From Oxobacter pfennigii (GTDB lineage: Bacteria; Bacillota; Clostridia; Clostridiales; Oxobacteraceae): 64,000 nt of DNA. The position numbers were made by a program, and so were the translations under genes. The notes beneath the pieces are model-generated. The model was given only the letters and a program-made list of their open reading frames with translations, had not been told where the DNA came from and made no database searches. The DNA is taken from positions 1-64,000 of the forward strand of contig NZ_LKET01000016.1 in the NCBI RefSeq assembly GCF_001317355.1, read 5' to 3'. Positions 46,544 to 54,450 of this stretch are shown piece by piece (the stretch's first letter is position 1; each line of letters opens with the position of its first letter).

Positions 46544-46553
46544 GAGTGGGAAT
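46544..46553 (+). mobile_element. Candidate attR (second GAGTGGGAAT)
   Basis: A second copy of the guaA-end sequence, followed by AG, so it reads GAG TGG GAA TAG as guaA ends do. It marks the right border of the presumed island. A hairpin terminator follows within 15 nt. Confidence 0.5.
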
Positions 46554-46566
46554 AGCTGGATAAGGA

Positions 46567-46610
46567 CCCTGTAAACCTTGATTTTAAAAGATTTACAGGG
46601 CATATTTTTA
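46567..46610 (+). terminator. Stem-loop terminator right of the island
   Basis: CCCTGTAAA / TTTACAGGG with a 16-nt loop, then CATATTTTTA. This may be the original guaA terminator displaced by insertion. A perfect palindrome, CGAAAAATCATGATTTTTCG, follows at 46637-46656. The rest up to 46790 shows nothing. Confidence 0.6.
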
Positions 46611-46790
46611 TCTATAGCGCTAAAAATATACTATTTCGAAAAATCATGATTTTTCGAGGTTTGACTTTTAAACGTTGTAAAGAAATGACACCGCCAAGGA
46701 TTAGTATCTGGTAAAAAACCGACATCAGCATGACAACCCGAATTCAAGGTCAGATTTTCACCCGCAAAATTGCAGAATCCTTTCGCTTTT

Positions 46791-47546
46791 TTATTTTATA
46801 TCAGGTAAAGGGATGTGCAGCAATCGCATGATTTCTTTTTGCGTCTCATACACCCGCTCAGCGATGAAATCACAGAAGGGTTCAGGATTTCCTTTGTTCT
46901 GATACTGTCGTATAGCATCGTTATATTCCGCTCTGAGTACCGGAGGAATGATAGCCAGCTGGTAGCCGTCCTGAATGAGCGCAAGGTTCATGATGAGGCG
47001 GCTGGCTCTGCCATTTCCATCAATAAACGGATGGATACTTACGAACTTGAGATGAAGCAGTCCGGCAAAGGTTACAGGGTGATATTTGCTGCGTTCCTTC
47101 GCAATCCAGTCTTCAAGTTCACTCATATGCCCATCCAATTCGCCCGGATGCGGGAATGCATAATCAGTCCCTGTGACTATGATTGGCTCCTTACGCCAGA
47201 TGCCGGCATTCTCTTCGTCAATCTCCTTGAAGAACAGTCGATGCATAGCTTTTATATCTGTCGTAGAAATACGATTTTCTCTTATTAAGGTGAACATGAA
47301 ATTATAAGCATTTCCATGACCAACCGTTTCATATAAATCCCGAAGCGGCCGGCCGGCAACGGTAAGACCGTCTTCAAGTACTACTTTAGTCTCACTGATG
47401 GTAAGGGTATTTCCCTCTATGGCATTACTAGACCAGGTAAGACCGATACGGTAGTAGTCCTTAAGTTGCTTTAACATGTGTCCTTCAAAGGGACGAACTG
47501 CACTTATAGCCTCGTGGCAGCGGTCGATTTTTTCAATTATCTTCAT
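46791..47546 (-). CDS. Fic-domain protein (class II, N-terminal inhibitory motif)
   Basis: 251 residues. Fic proteins transfer AMP or other nucleotides to target proteins. The active-site loop HPFIDGNGRASR matches HPFxDGNGRxxR exactly. Upstream SSNAIEGN matches the [S/T]xxxE[G/N] inhibitory helix, so the enzyme is self-inhibited (class II). It is preceded 24 nt away by a small HTH gene on the same strand. Confidence 0.92.
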   Translation of the reverse strand: MKIIEKIDRCHEAISAVRPFEGHMLKQLKDYYRIGLTWSSNAIEGNTLTISETKVVLEDGLTVAGRPLRDLYETVGHGNAYNFMFTLIRENRISTTDIKAMHRLFFKEIDEENAGIWRKEPIIVTGTDYAFPHPGELDGHMSELEDWIAKERSKYHPVTFAGLLHLKFVSIHPFIDGNGRASRLIMNLALIQDGYQLAIIPPVLRAEYNDAIRQYQNKGNPEPFCDFIAERVYETQKEIMRLLHIPLPDIK

Positions 47547-47570
47547 TCAGAATCACCATCCTCCAATCCA

Positions 47571-47786
47571 TTAATATTCTACCCTCTCGCCATTAGGCAA
47601 TTCAAAGGCTCCTATATATTTACAGCCTGATGATTCGGCAATTTGCTTTAATTCATCAACAGTGAAACTTTCGCGCTTCATTTTCTGACTGAAAGCTTGC
47701 GGACTTTTTCCGGATAGCCGGGCAAGCTCAGAGACGCTGATGTTCAGTTTTACACAAAGGATTTTAAGCTGTTCAGACACTGCCAC
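47571..47786 (-). CDS. Small XRE-like HTH protein upstream of fic
   Basis: About 71 residues: VSEQLKILCVKLNISVSELARLSGKSPQAFSQKMKRESFTVDELKQIAES is a helix-turn-helix of the Cro/XRE kind. GTG 47786 is 8 nt after AAAGGAG; the ATG at 47804 overlaps that site. It is co-transcribed with the Fic gene from a good promoter and probably regulates the pair. Confidence 0.75.
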   Translation of the reverse strand: MAVSEQLKILCVKLNISVSELARLSGKSPQAFSQKMKRESFTVDELKQIAESSGCKYIGAFELPNGERVEY

Positions 47787-47810
47787 GGCATCAACTCCTT
47801 TCATAACTTC

Positions 47811-47839
47811 ATTATAAACGAATATATTTAAGTAATCAA
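47811..47839 (-). promoter_or_regulatory. Promoter of the HTH-fic pair
   Basis: On the minus strand TTGATT, 17 nt, TATAAT. It lies about 25 nt before the HTH start codon. Confidence 0.75.
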
Positions 47840-47988
47840 CAAATATATTTAATATTTATTTAAAAACGTTAAAATCACTGAAATTCATCGGAGTAAAGTT
47901 TACCGCATGATTGAAATTGAATCCATCGGTATACATCAAAGAATGTAGTCAAAATATTGTAATTTTTATCGCAAATGGAAGCACTTGA

Positions 47989-48018
47989 TTGACACAAAAT
48001 AATGTTAGTTGATATAAT
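47989..48018 (+). promoter_or_regulatory. Promoter of the Nik/Opp-type operon
   Basis: TTGACA (47989-47994), 18 nt, TATAAT (48013-48018). Transcription would start at about 48025, giving a leader of about 235 nt before the first gene. The 150 nt before the promoter show nothing recognisable. Confidence 0.8.
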
Positions 48019-48024
48019 TACAGC

Positions 48025-48181
48025 ATAACCGTGATACGAAATTGCGGCTTGCCATAGAAATGGCTGGGTAAATTATCTAAAAGACTTTTAATCAGTAAAA
48101 AATAATATTATAAATATGGCCAATGAACGGTTATATCGTTGCCAGAAGGCACAACATTTATGTTATGCCTTTTTATTTTTT
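48025..48181 (+). promoter_or_regulatory. Structured leader with terminator (riboswitch candidate)
   Basis: ATAACCGT (48025-48032) is exactly complementary to ACGGTTAT (48127-48134), closing a domain of about 110 nt. Inside are GCCAT-AGAA-ATGGC and AAAAG-A-CTTTT hairpins. An intrinsic terminator follows: AAGGCACAACAT / ATGTTATGCCTT and a T-rich tail (48146-48181). GTTGCC (48138-48143) can pair instead with GGCACAAC in the terminator stem. It does not match a riboswitch class I could recognise. Confidence 0.55.
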
Positions 48182-48259
48182 GCAGAAAAAAGTATTTAGG
48201 TAAAGTCAAGGTATGATTAGTGAAAGGGTAGAAAACAATATTTTAGGGAGGATATTCAA

Positions 48260-49849
48260 ATGAACAAAAAATTACTTTCTTTTCTGCTGATAATTATGCT
48301 TGCAGTATCCCAGTTGGCAGGCTGTGCCAACAACAACAAACCAAATGAAGCATCGGCAAAGGATTCTTTAGTTGTCTCCGTAGGCGGATTAACCGGAGGA
48401 AATTATGATCCATGTAAAGGTTATGGCAGCAATGGAACCAGTATCTTTCATACAGCTTTATTGAAAATAAACACAGATGTACAAACCGAGTATGACCTTG
48501 CCACCGGCTATACAGTAAGTGATGATGGTTTAGTTTATACTTTTACCATAAGAGACGATGTTAAATTTTCCGATGGCGAGCCTTTGACTCCCGAGGATGT
48601 AGTATTTACTTACATGACCGCAAAAACCAGCGGTTCCAGTGTAGATCTTACAATGCTTGAAAAAGCGGAAGTGATTGACGGCAAAGTGAAGTTCACATTA
48701 AATAAGCCTTATTCACCTTTCATAAGGACAACCGCTCTCATTGGAATAGTGCCTGAACATGCATATGGTGATACATATGCCGCAAATCCCATAGGAACCG
48801 GACCATTTAAGGTAAAGCAGCTTGATATAAACCAGCAGCTCATTGTTGAACCCAACGAATATTATTATGGAATAAAATCACCCTTCAAGCAGATTACATT
48901 CCTGAGCCTGGATGAAGAAGCAGCCCTTGCATCGGCAAAATCCGGCGAGCTTGATGTTGTTATGGTCAATCCGGAATATGCATCAGAAGAAGTAAACGGA
49001 ATGCACATCGTAACAATAAAAACCTCGGATAACCGCGGCTTTAATCTGCCCACCATTCCTGAAACCGTTAATTCCTCCGGTGTGACGGTAGGAAGCAATG
49101 TAACCTCAGACCCGGCGGTAAGAAAAGCATTAAACATAGGAATAAGCCGTCAGGAAATCATCGATAATGCATTAAACGGTGTAGGTACACCAAGCTGGGT
49201 TCGCTTTGAAGGCTTGCCATGGGCAAGTCTGGAACCTGCCTTTACTGACGGAAAAGTTGAAGAAGCAAAGAAGCTTCTTGAGGATGCAGGATGGGTTGAC
49301 TCTGACGGTGACGGAATCCGTGAGAAAAACGGCATAAAATGCGAATTTAAGATTACCGGACGTACAGATGATTTACAGCGCTATAATCTGGCGGTAGCTT
49401 TAAGTCAAAACGCTAAAAAACTGGGTATAAACATAGTTGCCGAAGCAATGGATTGGGCATCGGCACAGAAAATAGCAAGAGCAGTTCCTACCTGTATAGG
49501 TACAGGTGATTACAGCTATAAGGATGTTTTTAACGCCTTCCATTCATCACTTGGCGGAATAGACATAGTTAACCTTGGAAATTCGCCCATGTACGATAAT
49601 CCTAAAGTCGATGAATACTTAGATAAAATGATAGCATCAACTACTGAAGAAGAAGCCATAGAATATGCTAAAAAAGCACAATATGACGGCACAACCGGCG
49701 CAAATGTTGATTTCCCGTATCTGTGGCTGGTAAATATCGATCATTCCTATTTCGTAAGAGACGGTTTAAGCCTTGGTGTCCAGAGAATACATCCGCACGG
49801 ACATGGCACACCGGTAGTACAAAACTTAAATGAGTGGAAATTTGAATAA
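48260..49849 (+). CDS. Substrate-binding lipoprotein of Nik/Opp-type ABC importer
   Basis: 529 residues. A lipobox (SQLAGCAN) anchors it outside the membrane. SBP_bac_5 family: DGLVYTFTIRDDVKFSDGEPLTPEDVVFTY, NPIGTGPFKV, EGLPWASLEP. The C-terminus has RIHPHGHGTPV, a His cluster suited to metal binding, as in some nickel-binding relatives. Substrate could be nickel, a metallophore complex or a peptide. ATG 48260 follows GGGAGG. Confidence 0.82.
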   Translation: MNKKLLSFLLIIMLAVSQLAGCANNNKPNEASAKDSLVVSVGGLTGGNYDPCKGYGSNGTSIFHTALLKINTDVQTEYDLATGYTVSDDGLVYTFTIRDDVKFSDGEPLTPEDVVFTYMTAKTSGSSVDLTMLEKAEVIDGKVKFTLNKPYSPFIRTTALIGIVPEHAYGDTYAANPIGTGPFKVKQLDINQQLIVEPNEYYYGIKSPFKQITFLSLDEEAALASAKSGELDVVMVNPEYASEEVNGMHIVTIKTSDNRGFNLPTIPETVNSSGVTVGSNVTSDPAVRKALNIGISRQEIIDNALNGVGTPSWVRFEGLPWASLEPAFTDGKVEEAKKLLEDAGWVDSDGDGIREKNGIKCEFKITGRTDDLQRYNLAVALSQNAKKLGINIVAEAMDWASAQKIARAVPTCIGTGDYSYKDVFNAFHSSLGGIDIVNLGNSPMYDNPKVDEYLDKMIASTTEEEAIEYAKKAQYDGTTGANVDFPYLWLVNIDHSYFVRDGLSLGVQRIHPHGHGTPVVQNLNEWKFE

Positions 49850-49934
49850 TATAATGAAATTTGCCGCTGTATGCGGTAAGTAGTATACAAGAGGCGCTGC
49901 CTCTTGTATAAACTTCATGGAAAAGAGGGGCTCT

Positions 49935-50921
49935 ATGAATCGAATGTTAAAGTACTCCGCCACCACAATATTTCGAATGCTTCTTTTATTGTTAGGCGTA
50001 AGTTTGGTTAGCTTTATGCTGATAGTTTCGGCTCCCATTGACCCGGTAACTTCCTTTGTAGGCGCCGAGTCCGGGGTCTCCCAGGAGCAGAAGGATTTGG
50101 TAGCACAGCATTGGGGCCTGGACAAACCACCGGCCGAGAGATATGTCACATGGCTTAAAAACACGCTGAAAGGTGATATGGGAATGTCACCTACTTTTCA
50201 AAAACCCGTCGCTGCAATCTTAGGTGAACGCTTTGTGGCATCCCTTGTCTTGATGGCTGTTGCCTGGGCAATGTCCGGCATACTGGGCTTTGTTTTAGGT
50301 GTACTTTGCGGTGCCATGGAAGGCAGCCTCTTCGATAAATGTATCAAAACCTTTTGCTTTGTTCTTTCTTCCACCCCCACATTTTGGATTGGGCTATTGC
50401 TTTTAATGGTTTTTGCCATTTCATTGGGATGGTTCCCCATAGGTCTTGCTGTCCCGATAGGGAAGGCGGCAGCAGATGTAACCATTTGGGATAGAATCTA
50501 CCATCTTGTTTTGCCGGCCTTTACTTTAAGTGTTACCGGAGTAGCTTCAATTGCTCTGCATACAAGGCAGAAGATGATAGATGTATTGAAGAGCGATTAC
50601 GTATTGTTTGCAAAGGCTCGAGGTGAAAGCAATTGGACGCTCATAAAACGTCACGGACTGCGCAATATTGCGATTCCTGCAATCACGCTGCAGTTTGCTT
50701 CCTTCAGTGAGCTCTTCGGCGGAAGCGTTCTCGCTGAAAATGTATTTTCCTACCCGGGATTAGGCAGTGCTGCCAGTATAGCAGGATTAAGAGGCGATGT
50801 TCCTTTGCTCCTGGGTGTTGCAATGTTTTCGGTATTATTTGTATTTATAGGCAATCTTACAGCAAACCTGCTCTATGGAGTGCTGAATCCTCAGATAAGG
50901 GAAGGGGGTAAGCTAAGATGA
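49935..50921 (+). CDS. ABC importer permease 1 (NikB/OppB-like)
   Basis: 328 residues, six membrane segments. N-terminal LKYSATTIFRMLLLLLGVSLVSFMLI, and the cytoplasmic coupling loop FAKARGESNWTLIKRHGLRNIAIP contacting the ATPases. ATG 49935 is 6 nt after GAGGGG; ATG 49917 is before that site. It overlaps the next permease gene by 4 nt (ATGA). Confidence 0.9.
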   Translation: MNRMLKYSATTIFRMLLLLLGVSLVSFMLIVSAPIDPVTSFVGAESGVSQEQKDLVAQHWGLDKPPAERYVTWLKNTLKGDMGMSPTFQKPVAAILGERFVASLVLMAVAWAMSGILGFVLGVLCGAMEGSLFDKCIKTFCFVLSSTPTFWIGLLLLMVFAISLGWFPIGLAVPIGKAAADVTIWDRIYHLVLPAFTLSVTGVASIALHTRQKMIDVLKSDYVLFAKARGESNWTLIKRHGLRNIAIPAITLQFASFSELFGGSVLAENVFSYPGLGSAASIAGLRGDVPLLLGVAMFSVLFVFIGNLTANLLYGVLNPQIREGGKLR

Positions 50922-51796
50922 GTGAAAATGCAGTCATAGAAGCTGCAAAGCAGAAGACAAAAGCTGCTTCCAAAGTGACGCTGAACCGAAGGACAAAAAC
51001 CATCATTCTTGCCGGAGCTATCATTTTATTGTTCCTCATTATCGCAATTACAGGCATCACAATGAATCCTGAACTATATGCCCCGGATTACAGCGCTAAA
51101 AAGCTGGCTCCCTCTCTGCAGCACATTTTCGGAACAGATTATTTAGGAAGAGATATGTTCTACCGTACGATAAAAGGGCTCTCAACCAGTATTCTTATAG
51201 GAACTCTTGCAGCTACAGTCAGCGCCTTTATCGCACTGTTGCTTGGGCTTATAGCAGCCAGCGTAGGTGGATGGGTGGATAAAATTATTTCTTATTTTGT
51301 GGATATGTTTATGGGAATCCCCCATATGGTGCTTTTGATGCTGATTTCCTTTATGATGGGAAGAGGCTTAAAGGGAATAATTATCGGTGTTGCTCTCACT
51401 CATTGGCCAAATTTAACCCGTGTTATCCGCGGTGAGGTTATGCAAATCCGTGAGGCCCAGTTTGTAAAAACTGCCCGTAAATTCGGAAAAGGCAAGATGG
51501 AAGTGGCATGGAATCATATTGTACCTCATGTTTTGCCTCAATTTATTGTCGGACTTATACTTCTTTTTCCACATGCCATACTTCACGAAGCAGGCATCAC
51601 ATTCTTAGGATTCGGACTTTCCGTCGATTCGCCGGCTATAGGTATTATTTTGTCTGAGGCTCTAAAGCATATTGCCACAGGCATGTGGTGGCTGGTGCTT
51701 TTTCCGGGAGTGCTGCTTGTAGTTGTAGTTATGCTTTTTGACAAGCTGGGAGAACAGATAAAGCTTCTGTTAGATCCCGGCAGTGCACAGGAATAG
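50918..51796 (+). CDS. ABC importer permease 2 (NikC/OppC-like)
   Basis: 292 residues. N-terminal membrane anchor (TIILAGAIILLFLIIAITGI), then HIFGTDYLGRDMFYRTIKGLSTSILIG, the OppC hallmark, and coupling loop FVKTARKFGKGKMEVAWNHIVPHVLP. Together with the previous gene it makes the membrane channel. Confidence 0.92.
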   Translation: MSENAVIEAAKQKTKAASKVTLNRRTKTIILAGAIILLFLIIAITGITMNPELYAPDYSAKKLAPSLQHIFGTDYLGRDMFYRTIKGLSTSILIGTLAATVSAFIALLLGLIAASVGGWVDKIISYFVDMFMGIPHMVLLMLISFMMGRGLKGIIIGVALTHWPNLTRVIRGEVMQIREAQFVKTARKFGKGKMEVAWNHIVPHVLPQFIVGLILLFPHAILHEAGITFLGFGLSVDSPAIGIILSEALKHIATGMWWLVLFPGVLLVVVVMLFDKLGEQIKLLLDPGSAQE

Positions 51797-51806
51797 GGGG
51801 GATAAT

Positions 51807-52730
51807 ATGACTGATAAAAAAACTGTATTGGAAGTTAAAAATCTCTCTGTATCTTTCAAAATGTACGATAAAGGCCTTGAACAAAAGGATCTTGAGGTAA
51901 TAACAAATTTAAATATTTCCGTCAAGGAAGGTGAGGTTTTGGCAATCGCCGGCTCCTCCGGTTCGGGTAAAAGCTTATTAGCTCATGCTGTTCTAGGAAT
52001 TTTACCAAACAATGCAAAGGTCGCAGGAGAAATGCTCTATTGCGGGAAACCTCTAACAAGTAATCTTCAAAAGAAACTGCGGGGAAAAGAGCTTGCTTTG
52101 GTTCCTCAATCCGTAGAATATCTTGATCCTTTGATGCGGGTGGGAAAGCAGGTTGCAGGTGTTGACGGCAGCATAGATAAACAAAGAGAAGTCTTTAAAA
52201 AGTATAATCTCTCTGAGGCAGTTGAAAGGTTGTTTCCATTTCAGCTCTCCGGAGGCATGGCAAGAAGGGTGCTGGTATCCACGGCAGTCATAGGCAATGC
52301 AAAACTTATTATTGCCGATGAACCTACACCGGGTTTGAGCAAAGAGATGGCTAAGATGGCTATGAGCCATTTTCGTGAGCTGGCCGATGAAGGCTGTGCT
52401 GTTTTGCTTATAACCCATGATATTGATTTGGCGCTGTCCTATGCTGACAGGATTGCGGTTTTTTATGCGGGAACAACGGTAGAAGTTGCATCCGTTGAAG
52501 ACTTTGCCAAAGGCCCCGATGCTTTGAGGCACCCGTATACAAAGGCATTATGGGAAGCTATCCCTCAAAATGGCTTTAAACCAATAAAAGGGATTCAGCC
52601 CTATGCAGGTGCATTGCCTGACGGTTGTCTTTTCGGACCGCGATGCTTGATGAAGACAGAGGCTTGCGAAAAAAAGATTCCCATGAGGGAACTTAGAGGC
52701 GGGGAGGTTTGCTGCATTCATGCTACTTGA
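51807..52730 (+). CDS. ABC importer ATPase 1 (NikD/OppD-like)
   Basis: 307 residues. Walker A GSSGSGKSLLAHA, signature LSGGMARRVLV, Walker B LIIADEPTPGLS, H-loop LLITHDIDLAL. The C-terminal extension has a Cys cluster (CLFGPRCLMKTEACEKK...EVCCIH) like the oligopeptide/nickel ATPases. ATG 51807 follows GGGGG; an earlier frame start overlaps the previous gene. Confidence 0.93.
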   Translation: MTDKKTVLEVKNLSVSFKMYDKGLEQKDLEVITNLNISVKEGEVLAIAGSSGSGKSLLAHAVLGILPNNAKVAGEMLYCGKPLTSNLQKKLRGKELALVPQSVEYLDPLMRVGKQVAGVDGSIDKQREVFKKYNLSEAVERLFPFQLSGGMARRVLVSTAVIGNAKLIIADEPTPGLSKEMAKMAMSHFRELADEGCAVLLITHDIDLALSYADRIAVFYAGTTVEVASVEDFAKGPDALRHPYTKALWEAIPQNGFKPIKGIQPYAGALPDGCLFGPRCLMKTEACEKKIPMRELRGGEVCCIHAT

Positions 52731-53322
52731 AGCTAAAAATATAAGTTTTGGTTACAGTCCGGACAATATAATTATAAATAGTGTTAATTTCGGTGTTGAT
52801 AAAGGCGAGCGAGTGGCTCTGGTAGGGCCGTCAGGCTGCGGAAAAAGCACCCTCTCCCAGCTTCTTGCGGGATACCTGGAGCCTATTTCAGGACAAATCC
52901 TTTTTGAGGGAAAACCATTGCCCCAAAAGGGCTATTGCCCGGTGCAGCTTATATACCAGCATCCCGAAAAAGCAGTAAATCCCAGGTGGAAATTGGGACA
53001 GACATTAAACGAAGCCTGGACTCCTGATGATTCTTTTCTTAGTGACATGGGAATAGAAAAAGAATGGCTTAACCGCTATCCAACCGAATTATCCGGCGGG
53101 GAGCTGCAGCGCTTTTGCATCGCAAGAGCATTGGGACCCGGGACTAAATTCATCATAGCAGATGAAATGAGCACCATGCTTGATATGATAACTCAAGCGC
53201 AGATTTGGGAGCTCATGTTAAAAATTATCCAAAAAAGAAATTTGGGCCTCTTGGTCATAACCCACAGCCTTGACCTGGCACAGCGCATTTGTTCAAGAGT
53301 AGTCAACTTTGAGGAGCTTTGA
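52720..53322 (+). CDS. ABC importer ATPase 2 (NikE/OppF-like, short)
   Basis: 200 residues. Walker A GPSGCGKSTLSQ, signature LSGGELQRFCIARAL, Walker B FIIADEMSTMLD, H-loop LVITHSLDLA. It lacks the C-terminal oligopeptide-type extension, so it is short for OppF. It overlaps the previous gene by 11 nt. Last gene of the five-gene transporter operon. Confidence 0.92.
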   Translation: MLLEAKNISFGYSPDNIIINSVNFGVDKGERVALVGPSGCGKSTLSQLLAGYLEPISGQILFEGKPLPQKGYCPVQLIYQHPEKAVNPRWKLGQTLNEAWTPDDSFLSDMGIEKEWLNRYPTELSGGELQRFCIARALGPGTKFIIADEMSTMLDMITQAQIWELMLKIIQKRNLGLLVITHSLDLAQRICSRVVNFEEL

Positions 53323-53388
53323 AAGGCCTGACCGCCATAATATGGCGGTTTGCTCCGCAAATGGGAAATGTGCATCATCAACGGTTTC

Positions 53389-53419
53389 GACCTGACCCTA
53401 AAAATTTTAGGGTCAGGTC
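53389..53419. repeat. 31-nt perfect palindrome after the transporter operon
   Basis: GACCTGACCCTAAAA-A-TTTTAGGGTCAGGTC. A shorter hairpin CCGCCATAATATGGCGG (53330-53346) precedes it. Neither has a T run. It may stabilise mRNA ends or be part of the adjoining acquired segment. Confidence 0.5.
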
Positions 53420-53478
53420 TGAAAACCCTGTGAAAGAAGGGTAAACACCTATTTCTACAATTACTGAACCGCTTTCCG

Positions 53479-53758
53479 TCAACCAAATAAATCGCTGTGA
53501 GTACCGGTGCGGGTGAGATATAAAAATCAACTGGCCTTCTGAAATCTCATAAATGAGAAGCCAGTCGGGAGTGATATGACACTCCCTGCGCCTGACGTTA
53601 TTCCCACCGAGCGGATGGTCGCGATAGACAGCATCCAATGTTTCACCGCTGGCAAGCTTCTTGATAACCGCCGTCAGAAGGTCAATATTGTATCCACGCT
53701 TTTGGATGCGCTTTAAGTCCTTTTGAAATTTTGAGGCCGGTCTGACGGAATACATCAA
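53479..53758 (-). pseudogene. YafQ/RelE-type toxin, frameshifted near the C-terminus
   Basis: The frame from 53758 gives SKFQKDLKRIQKRG..., DHPLGGNNVRRRECHITPDWLLIYEI, as in YafQ mRNA interferases. After LIF it leaves the family. One frame over, the canonical end LTRTGTHSDLFG-stop is intact (stop at 53479). A single inserted base in the T/A-rich run at about 53516-53526 explains this. The shifted frame continues to 53378 as an unrelated tail. The lost GTHSDLF segment contains catalytic residues, so the toxin is probably inactive. Confidence 0.75.
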
Positions 53759-54033
53759 GTCAAAAGCTCCTTCATCATCCCGTCAACATCCGTATAGGTT
53801 TTGCCGAGAGTTGGGTCTTTCTTCATTCGTTCCACTTCCTCAAATGCCGACATCGTCTCGGCGTTAGGAATTTCAAGAGTAATGTCAAAGGGAATGCGCT
53901 GCTGACGGACGGCCTGTCGCAGGAAAATATTAAAGGCCGTCGTCATGTTCATCCCAAGCTCGTTAAAAAGCTGTTCAGCCTGTTTTTTAAGCTCGACGTC
54001 CATTCGGATGGTTATATTCGTCGTATCGGCCAT
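53755..54033 (-). CDS. RelB/DinJ-family antitoxin
   Basis: 92 residues. N-terminal ribbon-helix-helix, TTNITIRMDVELKKQAEQLFNELGMNMTTAFNIFLRQAVRQQRIPF, which binds operator DNA; the C-terminal part would wrap the toxin. ATG 54033 is 9 nt after AAAGGAG. Overlaps the toxin start by 4 nt. Base composition is more GC-rich than the flanks, suggesting import. Confidence 0.88.
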   Translation of the reverse strand: MADTTNITIRMDVELKKQAEQLFNELGMNMTTAFNIFLRQAVRQQRIPFDITLEIPNAETMSAFEEVERMKKDPTLGKTYTDVDGMMKELLT

Positions 54034-54450
54034 AATCATCAACTCCTTTGCTTTAGTATATTCAACACACCATAAAATATGTGCATTGTAAATACCTTGC
54101 ACGAGTATATATAATATTTCCTGTCACCTTAGGGCTACGGCATACCCCTGCCTGCATCCGACAGAAAATCTCCGGCCCGAAACCTTACAAGACTCACATT
54201 ATCAGCAAGCGGCAGGAATCAACTAGAAACACTGCCGGGATTTTTAATCCTAAGTCTTATCTTTAGCCCATTCTCCGCTTTCAGACTCATATATAATTCT
54301 AAAAATGGATTAATATACAATTAGACCTTCCTTTCATCCCATGATATCATAGCAAATAGATATCCCTCGCAGGATTTCGAAGAGAGAAAGACATACAAAA
54401 GGATGTGTAAAACAAGCGTTACTATATTATAAATGATTGCAGGTGGTCCT
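54034..54450. other. Intergenic region, partly GC-rich and structured
   Basis: 54110-54250 is GC-rich compared with its surroundings and reads like part of an acquired segment; the arm CGGCAG pairs with CTGCCG (54211-54235) before GGATTTTT, a possible weak terminator. It does not match a riboswitch I know. From 54260 to 54450 the DNA is AT-rich again and should contain the promoter of the fibre locus, but I could not pick a convincing -35/-10 pair. Confidence 0.4.

Noticed and set aside
46815-47288. 157-codon plus-strand frame opposite the Fic gene
   Set aside because: Antisense to the intact Fic motif, no ribosome site.
53378-53478. C-terminal tail of the toxin frame as a real domain
   Set aside because: The canonical toxin end is intact in the next frame, so the tail is a product of the frameshift.
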